Source: Sulfurovum sp. | GTDB taxonomy: Bacteria > Campylobacterota > Campylobacteria > Campylobacterales > Sulfurovaceae | Direction: 5' to 3' | Assembly (NCBI GenBank): GCA_024637255.1 | Contig: JAGXFO010000009.1 | Coordinates: 124,001-188,000, forward strand | Length of the DNA: 64,000 nt | Shown: one piece after another, positions 36,309 through 44,147 of the stretch | Numbering within the stretch: position 1 is the stretch's first letter | Layout: each line of letters begins with the position of its first letter | Translations under genes and position numbers: made by a program | Notes under the pieces: model-generated | Database searches by the model: none | What the model was told of the DNA's origin: nothing | The model's input: the letters and a program-made list of their open reading frames with translations, nothing else

Positions 36309-36384
36309 TGGTGACCTGTCTAGGATTCGAACCTAGGGCCCATTCCTTAAAAGGGAATTGCTCTACCAACTGAGCTAACAGGTC
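36309..36384 (-). tRNA. tRNA-Lys (anticodon TTT), copy 2
   Basis: The 76-nt cloverleaf has acceptor GACCTGT/ACAGGTC, anticodon stem ATTCC/GGAAT with loop CTTTTAA (TTT), and an encoded ACCA end. It is identical to 36720-36795. It lies 14 bases after the first tRNA-Asp. Confidence 0.97.
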
Positions 36385-36398
36385 ATGCGATGTAAAAG

Positions 36399-36475
36399 TG
36401 GCGCGGTGGACGAGACTCGAACTCGCGACCCCCTGCGTGACAGGCAGGTATTCTAACCAACTGAACTACCACCGC
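36399..36475 (-). tRNA. tRNA-Asp (anticodon GTC), copy 1
   Basis: The same 77-nt gene as 35898-35974, with the GTC anticodon and encoded CCA. It ends the first Lys-Val-Asp block. Confidence 0.97.
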
Positions 36476-36526
36476 ACCTAAGACCAATTGAATGGCTAAA
36501 AATTAAAGACTGGCATGAATATAAAC

Positions 36527-36595
36527 AAAACTAGTTTTGTGAGCATTCTGCTGAAGAAAACCCAGTGTTAACGTAATAAAGATGAACTATGTTCA
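36527..36595 (+). repeat. Inverted spacer element, copy A
   Basis: This is the partner of 35994-36061, lying in the first Val-Asp spacer. It ends with the dyad TGAAC-N3-GTTCA. Identity to the reverse complement of copy B is about 78% over 69 columns; most differences are transitions. Confidence 0.8.
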
Positions 36596-36611
36596 TTTTA
36601 TGTTCTATCTA

Positions 36612-36687
36612 TGGTGGTCCCTGCAAGACTCGAACTTGCGACATCTACCTTGTAAGGGTAGCGCTCTACCAACTGAGCTAAGAGACC
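36612..36687 (-). tRNA. tRNA-Val (anticodon TAC), copy 1
   Basis: A 76-nt gene identical to 36103-36178, with the TAC anticodon and encoded CCA. Confidence 0.97.
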
Positions 36688-36719
36688 ATAAACCAATGAT
36701 TATGGTTGAAATGTAAAAG

Positions 36720-36795
36720 TGGTGACCTGTCTAGGATTCGAACCTAGGGCCCATTCCTTAAAAGGGAATTGCTCTACCAACTGAGCTAACAGGTC
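36720..36795 (-). tRNA. tRNA-Lys (anticodon TTT), copy 1
   Basis: A 76-nt gene identical to 36309-36384. It is the first tRNA of the array, about 38 bases downstream of the -10 box. Confidence 0.97.
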
Positions 36796-36833
36796 ACATG
36801 TTTTTGCACCCATTACTCGAATAAGTGGACGGA

Positions 36834-36862
36834 ATTATAGCTCAGAAACCTTTTATTGTCAA
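36834..36862 (-). promoter_or_regulatory. Consensus sigma-70 promoter of the tRNA array
   Basis: On the minus strand TTGACA (36857-36862) and TATAAT (36834-36839) are separated by exactly 17 bases. The -10 box is followed by a C/G-rich discriminator (TCCGTCC), the arrangement expected for stable-RNA promoters under stringent control. It is the only promoter in the window with both perfect boxes. Confidence 0.88.
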
Positions 36863-36882
36863 GAGAATTATTGTAAATATTT

Positions 36883-37365
36883 TCATATATTTAACAATTC
36901 CGCTAATTTCTCAATGGCAAATACTGTAGATTGTTCTTGTATGGCTTCTCTTGACCCATTAAAATTGCAATGAAATACCTCTTGGCAAAAAGGTGTCTGT
37001 AATCCTATATATACAGTTCCTACAGGTTTTAGCTCAGTGCCACCAGTAGGTCCGGCTATACCTGATACAGCTATAGCATAATCAGAACCTGCCAATTTTT
37101 GTATGCCTTCACACATTTGTGCGACACATGCCCGGCTTACTGCACCATAGTTTGTGAGTACTTCATTACTCACGCCCAACCAAAGATGTTTGATATCGTT
37201 TGAATAGGTGACACAGGAACCATGCAGTACTTCTGAAGCACCTGGAATAGCAGTAAATGCTACAGCTATGCGGCCACCTGTGCAACTTTCTGCAAAAGAA
37301 ATAGTTTGCTTTTCTTCGCTTAGACGCTGAATAATTTTTTCTACTGTATTTATGATATTTTTCAT
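36883..37365 (-). CDS. pncC: Nicotinamide-nucleotide amidohydrolase PncC (CinA C-terminal domain)
   Basis: The product has 160 residues and is a stand-alone CinA_C domain: SFAESCTGGRIAVAFTAIPG at the start, LHGSCVTYSNDIKH, and VSGIAGPTGGTELKPVGTVY. It converts NMN to nicotinate mononucleotide in NAD recycling. The N-terminal MoaB-like half of full-length CinA is absent. It is divergent from ileS. Confidence 0.9.
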   Translation of the reverse strand: MKNIINTVEKIIQRLSEEKQTISFAESCTGGRIAVAFTAIPGASEVLHGSCVTYSNDIKHLWLGVSNEVLTNYGAVSRACVAQMCEGIQKLAGSDYAIAVSGIAGPTGGTELKPVGTVYIGLQTPFCQEVFHCNFNGSREAIQEQSTVFAIEKLAELLNI

Positions 37366-37446
37366 AAGATAATTGTAGCAAAAGTAGCTTCTAATGGTCT
37401 TTTAGGTACAATCACGGGATAATATAAGACTAAGGTATTATCGACT

Positions 37447-40215
37447 ATGGATTTTAAAGACACACTTCTTCTACCAAAAACAGATTTCCCGATGCGTGGG
37501 AGTCTTCCGGACAATGAGCCTAAAAAATATAATGCATGGTTTGATGCAAACATTTATGAGCAGATGAAAGTAAAACGTGCTGGAGCAGAGATGTTCACCC
37601 TCCACGACGGACCACCTTATGCTAACGGCGACATTCATATAGGACATGCCCTCAACAAAGTTCTTAAAGATATTATTTTAAAATATAATTATTTTCAAGG
37701 TAAAGCGGTTCGCATGACTCCGGGCTGGGACTGCCATGGTTTGCCTATCGAGCAGAAAGTCGAAGAGAAACTTGGTAAAGACAAAAAAGAAGCAATGCCT
37801 ACAGAGAAGTTTAGAGAACTTTGTCGTGCACATGCTGCGAAGTTTGTAGATATTCAAAGAGATGGTTTTAAAGCCTTGGGTGTTATAGCAGACTGGGAAA
37901 ATCCTTATGTGACGATGGACTTTAAATTTGAAGCCAATATTTATAGAACACTTTGCGAAGTAGCACAAAAAGGTCTTTTAGTTGAAAGACATAAACCTAT
38001 CTTCTGGTCGTGGGCTGCTAGAACAGCACTTGCCGATGCAGAAGTGGAGTACGAAGATAAGGAAGATTATTCTATCTATGTGCATTTTGAACTCTCTGAT
38101 GCAGCGAAAGAAAAGTTAGGACTCGAAGGCAAAGCAGGACTTGTCATTTGGACAACTACACCTTGGACACTGCCTGCAAATACAGGTATCTCTCTTAATC
38201 CTGAAGAGATGTACGTGCTCACGGATGATGGTCACATTGTGGCAGACGCCCGTTATGATGCGATGATAGCAGAGGGTGTAGTCTCTGGACATGCCAGCAG
38301 AAAAATTGCTGCGACAGAGATGGAAAATCTTCTGGCCATCAACCCTGTAAACGGTCGTACCTCCAGGGTAGTGCTTAGTGATCACGTACTTATGGATGGT
38401 GGTACCGGGGCTGTTCATACAGCACCTGGGCACGGTGAAGAAGATTACAAAGTAGGACTCAAATATGGCCTAGAAGTGCTAATGCCTGTGGATGAGCGTG
38501 GATGCTATGATGAGAGCGTCAAAGGCTTAAATCTACTTCCTGGCGCAGATGAATTTGTCGGAATGCACATCTTTAAAGCCAATGAACGTATCTTGGAGAT
38601 CTTGAGCGATGCATTACTCAAAGAAAGCAAGTTTATTCACTCCTATCCACACTGCTGGAGAACGAAAAAGCCACTGATCTATAGAGCAACCAACCAGTGG
38701 TTTATTTCTATTGATGATAAGCCTGAAGGATCAAATGATACGCTAAGAGAGTCTGCTCTTCATGCAATAGAAGGTGTTGATTTTTATCCTAAAACATCTA
38801 AAAATCGTCTCAAACCTATGATAGAAGGAAGACCTGACTGGTGTATTTCACGTCAACGTTCTTGGGGTGTACCTATAGCATTCTTTAGAATTAAAAATAC
38901 TAAAGAAGTCATCTTTGATACGGATGTCTTAGAGCATGTCGCAGCACTCTTTGATGTACATGGCGCTGATGCATGGTATGCGATGAGCAATGCAGAACTA
39001 TTGCTAGTAGGAAGCAAGTATAATCCCGATGATCTGGAGAAAATAGAAGACATCTTGGATGTATGGTTCGACTCTGGTTCAACTTGGAATTCAGTTTTAA
39101 GTTCTGGTAACTACGATGCCGGTCAATACCCTGCATCTCTTTATATAGAAGGATCTGATCAGCATAGAGGGTGGTTCCAGTCTTCACTTCTTTTAAGTGC
39201 TGCAGTCAATCAAGTCTCACCATACAAAACACTTATCACACATGGATTTACCGTAGATGATAAGGGTGAGAAGATGTCTAAGTCTAAGGGTAATGTGGTT
39301 GCTCCAGATAAGGTCATCAAAGAGTATGGCTCGGAGATACTTAGACTATGGGTTGCACTTTCTGACTACCAGTCAGACTTGAAGATTTCTGATGGTATTT
39401 TGAAACAAACGGCTGAGCAGTACAGAAAGATAAGAAATACTTTTAGATTTTTGCTCGCAAATGTGGATGACCTTGAAGCGTATGTTGAAGTGGGTGCATA
39501 CGGTGAGTTAGACAGATGGATACTCACTAAAGCAAGAGAGGTATTTGCTTCAGTGAAAAACTCTTTTGATGCCTATGATTTTCTTAGAGGATTTGCAACA
39601 CTTAACCACTTTATAACGAATGAACTCTCAGGTATTTACATGGATATCACAAAAGACAGACTTTATTGTGATGCTAAAAATGATTCAGCAAGACGTGCAA
39701 CGCAGTCGGCAATGGCTCACATAAGTAAAGCGATGTTAGGGCTTGTAGCACCAGTACTGACCTACACAGTAGATGAGATACTGGAGTATGCCCCAACACT
39801 TTTTAAAGATGGAATGGAGAATGTATTTGATCTTGTGTATGTTGAAGTACCACAAGTACTAGCAAGTTTTGATGATGCTATGCTTACTGCTGCACGTGAG
39901 AAGTTCTCTGAAGCAGTAGATAAACTCAAAAAAGAGAAACTTATAAAGTCTACACTTGAAGTGGAGATAGTAGGAGATATGAGTGTATTTGCTATTAGCG
40001 ACAGCAAAGACCTTGAAGACTGGTTTGTGGTGTCAGCTATGAAATCAAGTTCCCAAGGTGAGCAAGTAGCTTCTTTTGAAGTGGAAGGCAAAACATTTAC
40101 AGTACATAAAGCAAGTGCAGCCAAATGTCCAAGATGTTGGAGATTTACAAGTACAAGTGAAGAGTGTGCCTGCGAGAGGTGTGCGAAAGTTGTTGCCAGT
40201 GGAGAAATTGCTTAA
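37447..40215 (+). CDS. ileS: Isoleucyl-tRNA synthetase
   Basis: The product has 922 residues, the full bacterial length. The HIGH motif is in PPYANGDIHIGHALNKVL, and KMSKS in VDDKGEKMSKSKGNVV. The CP1 editing domain includes VIWTTTPWTLPANTGISL and GGTGAVHTAPGHGEEDY. The C-terminal zinc finger is CPRCWRFTSTSEECACERC. It charges tRNA-Ile. The stop overlaps the next small ORF by one base (TAATG). Confidence 0.97.
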   Translation: MDFKDTLLLPKTDFPMRGSLPDNEPKKYNAWFDANIYEQMKVKRAGAEMFTLHDGPPYANGDIHIGHALNKVLKDIILKYNYFQGKAVRMTPGWDCHGLPIEQKVEEKLGKDKKEAMPTEKFRELCRAHAAKFVDIQRDGFKALGVIADWENPYVTMDFKFEANIYRTLCEVAQKGLLVERHKPIFWSWAARTALADAEVEYEDKEDYSIYVHFELSDAAKEKLGLEGKAGLVIWTTTPWTLPANTGISLNPEEMYVLTDDGHIVADARYDAMIAEGVVSGHASRKIAATEMENLLAINPVNGRTSRVVLSDHVLMDGGTGAVHTAPGHGEEDYKVGLKYGLEVLMPVDERGCYDESVKGLNLLPGADEFVGMHIFKANERILEILSDALLKESKFIHSYPHCWRTKKPLIYRATNQWFISIDDKPEGSNDTLRESALHAIEGVDFYPKTSKNRLKPMIEGRPDWCISRQRSWGVPIAFFRIKNTKEVIFDTDVLEHVAALFDVHGADAWYAMSNAELLLVGSKYNPDDLEKIEDILDVWFDSGSTWNSVLSSGNYDAGQYPASLYIEGSDQHRGWFQSSLLLSAAVNQVSPYKTLITHGFTVDDKGEKMSKSKGNVVAPDKVIKEYGSEILRLWVALSDYQSDLKISDGILKQTAEQYRKIRNTFRFLLANVDDLEAYVEVGAYGELDRWILTKAREVFASVKNSFDAYDFLRGFATLNHFITNELSGIYMDITKDRLYCDAKNDSARRATQSAMAHISKAMLGLVAPVLTYTVDEILEYAPTLFKDGMENVFDLVYVEVPQVLASFDDAMLTAAREKFSEAVDKLKKEKLIKSTLEVEIVGDMSVFAISDSKDLEDWFVVSAMKSSSQGEQVASFEVEGKTFTVHKASAAKCPRCWRFTSTSEECACERCAKVVASGEIA

Positions 40216-40337
40216 TGTTTGATATGACCCAACCTATACAGATGGAAGTGATTGTTGGTTCAATTATTTTTATATTTGGATTGGTTGGTGTTGGTTTGGC
40301 ATTCATGGCGTATTATAAAAAGAAATTAGAAAAATAA
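40215..40337 (+). CDS. 40-residue single-helix membrane protein
   Basis: A small ORF whose ATG overlaps the ileS stop. It encodes 40 residues: a short polar start (MFDMTQPIQMEV), one membrane helix (IVGSIIFIFGLVGVGLAF) and a basic end (YYKKKLEK), predicting an N-out, C-in single-pass protein. It ends 9 bases before gatA, whose binding site AAGGA overlaps its stop. Tight packing between two genes and membrane-protein composition argue that it is real. I recognise no family. Confidence 0.6.
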   Translation: MFDMTQPIQMEVIVGSIIFIFGLVGVGLAFMAYYKKKLEK

Positions 40338-40346
40338 GGATGTAAA

Positions 40347-41690
40347 GTGATTACATTAAAAGAAGCATTAACAAAATCTAATGAAGAGATGACAAAGCTC
40401 AGGGTGGAGCTTGAAGCAAAAGCAAAAGCATCTGGACTCAATGCCTATGTAGGGTTTGAAAGTTCAGGTGAGGGTGTGCCTATTCTTGTTAAAGACAATA
40501 TTCAGGTCAAAGATTGGTCAGTGACTTCAGGTTCTAAAATTCTTCAGGGCTACATTGCTCCTTATGAGGCTACGGCTATCACAAACTTAAAAGCACATGG
40601 CATGATGGCATTTGGTAGAGCAAATATGGATGAGTTTGCGATGGGTTCAACGACTGAGAGTTCTTTTTATGGTCCAACAAAAAACCCTCATGGCACTGAC
40701 CGTGTACCGGGAGGGTCTTCTGGCGGATCTGCAGCAGCAGTTGCTGCGGGTATCGCCATTGCGGCGCTTGGTTCAGATACAGGAGGGTCGATTAGACAAC
40801 CCGCAGCATATTGTGGCGTGGTAGGTATGAAGCCAACTTACGGACGGGTAAGTCGTTTTGGTTTGGCTGCGTATGCTTCCAGTCTTGATCAGATAGGGCC
40901 TATAACGCAAAATGTGGAAGATGCAGCCATCTTATATGATGCAATCAAAGGGCATGATGAGAAAGATTCTACTTCGGCAGACTTTGAGATAGAAGATATC
41001 GCAAACAATCTTAACCCTGATGTGAAGTTAACCATTGCAGTTATAGATAACTACATTTCTGAGGCAGATGCAGATATACAAAAAGCCTATGCACAGACAA
41101 TCAAAGCACTAGAGACTGCCGGACACACAATCGTCCATAAAAACATGCAAAACACGAAGTATGACATCGCGACGTACTACATTTTGGCTACAGCAGAAGC
41201 GGCAACAAATCTGGCACGTTTTGATGGTGTGCGTTATGGAAGAAGGGCTGAGTCTAAAAATACTGAAGAACTTTTTTACAACACACGAAGCGAAGGTTTT
41301 GGGGAAGAGGTAAAAAGACGTATTTTGCTTGGAAACTTTGTGCTTTCATCAGGGTATTATGATGCGTATTATGTCAAAGCACAAAAAGTCAGACACCTCA
41401 TAAGAGATGAATTTAACGCAATTTTTGAAGAGGCTGATCTTATTTTGTCTCCTGTTGCTCCTTTTGTTGCACCAAAGATAGGAAGCATTCATAGTCCACT
41501 TGAAATGTACAAGAGTGACATGTACACGATTGCCATTAACCTTGCAGGGCTTCCTGCCATTTCACTACCTGTTGCTAAAAATGATGAGGGTATGCCAGTA
41601 GGTCTACAACTCATCGCCAAAGCATTTAACGAAAAAACGCTTTTTGACGGTGCTGCAAGCATGGAAAAAGCTGTAAATTATATTAAATAA
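40347..41690 (+). CDS. gatA: Glutamyl-tRNA(Gln)/aspartyl-tRNA(Asn) amidotransferase subunit A
   Basis: A GTG start follows AAGGA. The product has 447 residues. The amidase signature is VPGGSSGGSAAAVAAGIAIA plus GSDTGGSIRQPAAYCGVVG, holding the Ser-Ser-Lys catalytic triad (the Lys is in VLVKDNIQ, seen here as ILVKDNIQ). GatA releases ammonia from glutamine for the GatCAB complex. gatB and gatC are not in this window. Confidence 0.95.
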   Translation: MITLKEALTKSNEEMTKLRVELEAKAKASGLNAYVGFESSGEGVPILVKDNIQVKDWSVTSGSKILQGYIAPYEATAITNLKAHGMMAFGRANMDEFAMGSTTESSFYGPTKNPHGTDRVPGGSSGGSAAAVAAGIAIAALGSDTGGSIRQPAAYCGVVGMKPTYGRVSRFGLAAYASSLDQIGPITQNVEDAAILYDAIKGHDEKDSTSADFEIEDIANNLNPDVKLTIAVIDNYISEADADIQKAYAQTIKALETAGHTIVHKNMQNTKYDIATYYILATAEAATNLARFDGVRYGRRAESKNTEELFYNTRSEGFGEEVKRRILLGNFVLSSGYYDAYYVKAQKVRHLIRDEFNAIFEEADLILSPVAPFVAPKIGSIHSPLEMYKSDMYTIAINLAGLPAISLPVAKNDEGMPVGLQLIAKAFNEKTLFDGAASMEKAVNYIK

Positions 41691-41704
41691 ACAAAGGAAA
41701 CAAC

Positions 41705-43150
41705 ATGAGAATTAAAAAAAGAGCATTAACATTTGAAGATGTATTATTGGTACCGCAACACTCACTTGTACTTCCAAAAGAAGTTTGTTTAAAATCTAAT
41801 CTTACCAAGCGAGTCACATTGAATATTCCTATAGTCTCAGCAGCTATGGATACAGTAACAGAATACAAAGCAGCTATTGCTATGGCACACTTGGGCGGTA
41901 TTGGTATTATTCATAAAAATATGGATATCGAAACTCAGGCAAAACAAATTTCTAAAGTAAAAAAGTCTGAGAGCGGGATTATCATCGACCCAATCTATAT
42001 AGCACCAGATAAAACAGTTGCTGATGCAGATGCTTTGATGGGCGAATATAAAATATCCGGCGTACCTGTAATAGATGAAGATATGAAACTTGTAGGTATT
42101 ATCACAAACCGTGATATGCGTTTTATCACAGATATGAGTTTAAAAATTTCTGATGTAATGACAAAAGCACCTTTAGTGACTGCCAGAGTAGGTATTACTC
42201 TTGAAGAAGCGGCAAAAGTACTTCAAGCACACAAGATAGAAAAACTTCCTATTGTAGATGAAAATAATGTACTTCAGGGGCTTGTGACTATCAAAGATAT
42301 TGAGAAAAAAGAGAAGTTCCCTAATGCCAATAAAGACGAGCATGGCCGCTTAAGGGTTGGTGCAGCTATAGGCGTAGGTCAACTGGACCGTGCCATTGCA
42401 TTGGTAGAAGCCGGTGTAGATGTTTTGGTGCTTGACTCAGCACACGGACACTCACAAGGTATCATCGATACGCTTATGCTCATCAAAAAAACATTGGACG
42501 TAGATGTGATTGCAGGGAACATCGCTACAGGTGCTGCAGCACAAGCACTTATAGATGCGGGAGCTGACGCAGTGAAAGTGGGCATAGGACCAGGTTCTAT
42601 CTGTACGACACGCATTGTTGCGGGGGTAGGTGTTCCTCAGATGTCTGCTATAGATGAAGTCGCCCTTGTAGCAAACAAAGCAGGGGTTCCTGTTATTGCT
42701 GATGGGGGCATCAAATATTCTGGCGATGTAGCAAAAGCATTAGCCGTAGGAGCCAGTTCGGTCATGCTGGGTTCTGCGCTTGCAGGTACTTATGAAGCAC
42801 CAGGTGAAATGATACTCTTTAACGGAAGACAGTTTAAAGAATATAGAGGAATGGGAAGCATCGGTGCGATGAGTAAAGGTAGTACAGACCGTTATTTTCA
42901 AGAAGGAACAGCAGCCGACAAACTCGTCCCTGAAGGCATAGAAGGACGCGTGCCATACAGAGGACGCATCGAAGATGTAGTGCATCAAATGATAGGCGGA
43001 CTTCGTTCATCTATGGGTTACTGCGGTTCAGAAAATATCAAAGTATTCTGGGAAAAAGCAGAGTTTGTGGAGATCACTTCAGCCGGGCTCAGAGAGTCAC
43101 ATGTACACGATGTTACGATTACTAAAGAGTCTCCAAACTATTCTTCATAA
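41705..43150 (+). CDS. guaB: IMP dehydrogenase
   Basis: The product has 481 residues. The catalytic domain is split by two CBS domains (about 90-200; YKISGVPVIDEDMKLVGII and APLVTARVGITLEEAAKVLQ). The catalytic cysteine is in GIGPGSICTTRIVAGVGVPQ, and the flap has GRVPYRGRIEDVVHQ. It converts IMP to XMP, the committed step to GTP. Confidence 0.97.
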   Translation: MRIKKRALTFEDVLLVPQHSLVLPKEVCLKSNLTKRVTLNIPIVSAAMDTVTEYKAAIAMAHLGGIGIIHKNMDIETQAKQISKVKKSESGIIIDPIYIAPDKTVADADALMGEYKISGVPVIDEDMKLVGIITNRDMRFITDMSLKISDVMTKAPLVTARVGITLEEAAKVLQAHKIEKLPIVDENNVLQGLVTIKDIEKKEKFPNANKDEHGRLRVGAAIGVGQLDRAIALVEAGVDVLVLDSAHGHSQGIIDTLMLIKKTLDVDVIAGNIATGAAAQALIDAGADAVKVGIGPGSICTTRIVAGVGVPQMSAIDEVALVANKAGVPVIADGGIKYSGDVAKALAVGASSVMLGSALAGTYEAPGEMILFNGRQFKEYRGMGSIGAMSKGSTDRYFQEGTAADKLVPEGIEGRVPYRGRIEDVVHQMIGGLRSSMGYCGSENIKVFWEKAEFVEITSAGLRESHVHDVTITKESPNYSS

Positions 43151-43163
43151 TTTATTTATTGTT

Positions 43164-43186
43164 ATCCTCGAACTTGGTTTGAGGAT
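43164..43186 (+). terminator. Rho-independent terminator of guaB
   Basis: A 10-bp stem (ATCCTCGAAC and GTTTGAGGAT, one G-T pair) with a TTG loop is followed by TTATTTT, 13 bases after the stop. Confidence 0.8.
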
Positions 43187-43199
43187 TTATTTTAACCTT

Positions 43200-43286
43200 T
43201 TATTTACTTTCTATAAAAAATTCACAAATATCTATATTTAAAACTTTTGCAATCTTATGTAGTTGCGTGATATTAAAATCTGGAAA
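43200..43286 (-). pseudogene. 3' remnant of an XRE-type helix-turn-helix regulator
   Basis: Translated on the minus strand, the last ~27 codons read FNITQLHKIAKVLNIDIC then EFFIESK and a stop. This is the recognisable end of an XRE/HTH_3 domain (LxxIAKxLNxxxxEFF). Upstream in the same frame are two stop codons, so the 5' part is gone. It lies between guaB and the HigBA pair. Confidence 0.5.
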
Positions 43287-43441
43287 TCATCAAGGTCGCA
43301 AATACTGGAGTATTGAAAGAGTTGGATATGCAGGGCAAGTAATATTAGAAATACCTGACATATTAATCATTAGATTATACATAAAATGGTGCGTCGGTAA
43401 ACACACTCTACAGATACTTAAACAGATGGCAAGGATAAAAC
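43287..43441. other. Non-coding or decayed stretch before higB
   Basis: I see no gene here. The plus strand has a short open frame (61 codons from 43267) with no homology I recognise and no ribosome-binding site. The minus strand has a TGTATAAT-like box (43374-43379). It is probably decayed accessory DNA that joins the XRE remnant to the toxin-antitoxin promoter. Confidence 0.4.
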
Positions 43442-43470
43442 TTTACATATAACGACATATGTTGTATACT
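43442..43470 (+). promoter_or_regulatory. Promoter and probable operator of higBA
   Basis: TTTACA (43442-43447) and TATACT (43465-43470) are 17 bases apart. Between them is the palindrome ACATATGT (43455-43462), placed as an autoregulatory operator would be. The -10 box ends only five bases before the higB ATG, so the transcript would start inside the gene or be leaderless. Confidence 0.55.
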
Positions 43471-43475
43471 ACTCA

Positions 43476-43757
43476 ATGATAAAAACATTTAAATGCAAAG
43501 AGACTCAAAAAATATTTAGCAGAGAGTTTTCGAAAAAGCTACCACAAGACATACAGAGATCAGCCTATAAGAAACTTCTGATGATGGAAGCCTCAATTGA
43601 TGTGGATGACCTTAAAATTCCTCCCGCGAATAGGTTGGAAAAGCTCTTTCGAGATAGAGAAGGGCAGCATAGTATCCGTATTAACAGACAGTACCGTATC
43701 TGTTTTATATGGGAAAATGGATTTGCATTTGATGTTGAGATGGTGGATTATCATTAA
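43476..43757 (+). CDS. higB: Type II toxin HigB (RelE-superfamily mRNA interferase)
   Basis: The product has 93 residues. HigB/Killer-type features are IKTFKCKETQKIF at the start, LKIPPANRLEKLFRDREG and the terminal QHSIRINRQYRICFIWENG and FDVEMVDYH. Toxins of this family cut mRNA on the ribosome. The antitoxin gene follows after 24 bases, in the toxin-first order typical of HigBA. Confidence 0.93.
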   Translation: MIKTFKCKETQKIFSREFSKKLPQDIQRSAYKKLLMMEASIDVDDLKIPPANRLEKLFRDREGQHSIRINRQYRICFIWENGFAFDVEMVDYH

Positions 43758-43781
43758 TCTAATAGATTTTAAGGAGCAAAG

Positions 43782-44078
43782 ATGAAAAAAATAACACCTA
43801 TACATGCAGGAGAGATACTTCTAGAAGAGTTTATGCAGCCTTATGAGCTAAGTCAAAATGCTTTGGCAAGGGCATTACATGTCACACCAAGACGCATCAA
43901 TGAAATAGTCAATCAAAAAAGAGCCATAACCGCGGACACTGCACTAAGACTCGCTAAATTTTTTGGTAACTCTGCAGAGTTTTGGATGAACTTACAAAAT
44001 AAGTTTGATTTAGAAACAGCACGTGATTCTCTATCAAAGAAGATAGATAGCGAAGTGGAACTTTATCACGCATCCTAA
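43782..44078 (+). CDS. higA: HigA-type antitoxin (XRE DNA-binding)
   Basis: The product has 98 residues. It has the HigA pattern: PIHAGEILLEEFMQPYELSQ, then the helix-turn-helix NALARALHVTPRRINEIVNQ and KRAITADTALRLAKFF, ending with EFWMNLQNKFDLETARD. It neutralises HigB and represses its own promoter. AAGGAG precedes the ATG. Confidence 0.94.
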   Translation: MKKITPIHAGEILLEEFMQPYELSQNALARALHVTPRRINEIVNQKRAITADTALRLAKFFGNSAEFWMNLQNKFDLETARDSLSKKIDSEVELYHAS

Positions 44079-44112
44079 GAGACAGTGAAGAGCAATGCAA
44101 GCTATCACAAGC

Positions 44113-44118
44113 TATAAT
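44113..44118 (+). promoter_or_regulatory. -10 box for metY
   Basis: A perfect TATAAT lies 30 bases upstream of the metY ATG, within GCTATAATTTACC, at a normal distance for a leader with AAGGAAGAG as binding site. Confidence 0.55.
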
Positions 44119-44147
44119 TTACCTATATCATAAAACAAGGAAGAGTA

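Noticed and set aside
43267..43452. A 61-codon open frame before higB
   Set aside because: It has no binding site and no recognisable homology, and part of it overlaps the antisense XRE remnant.
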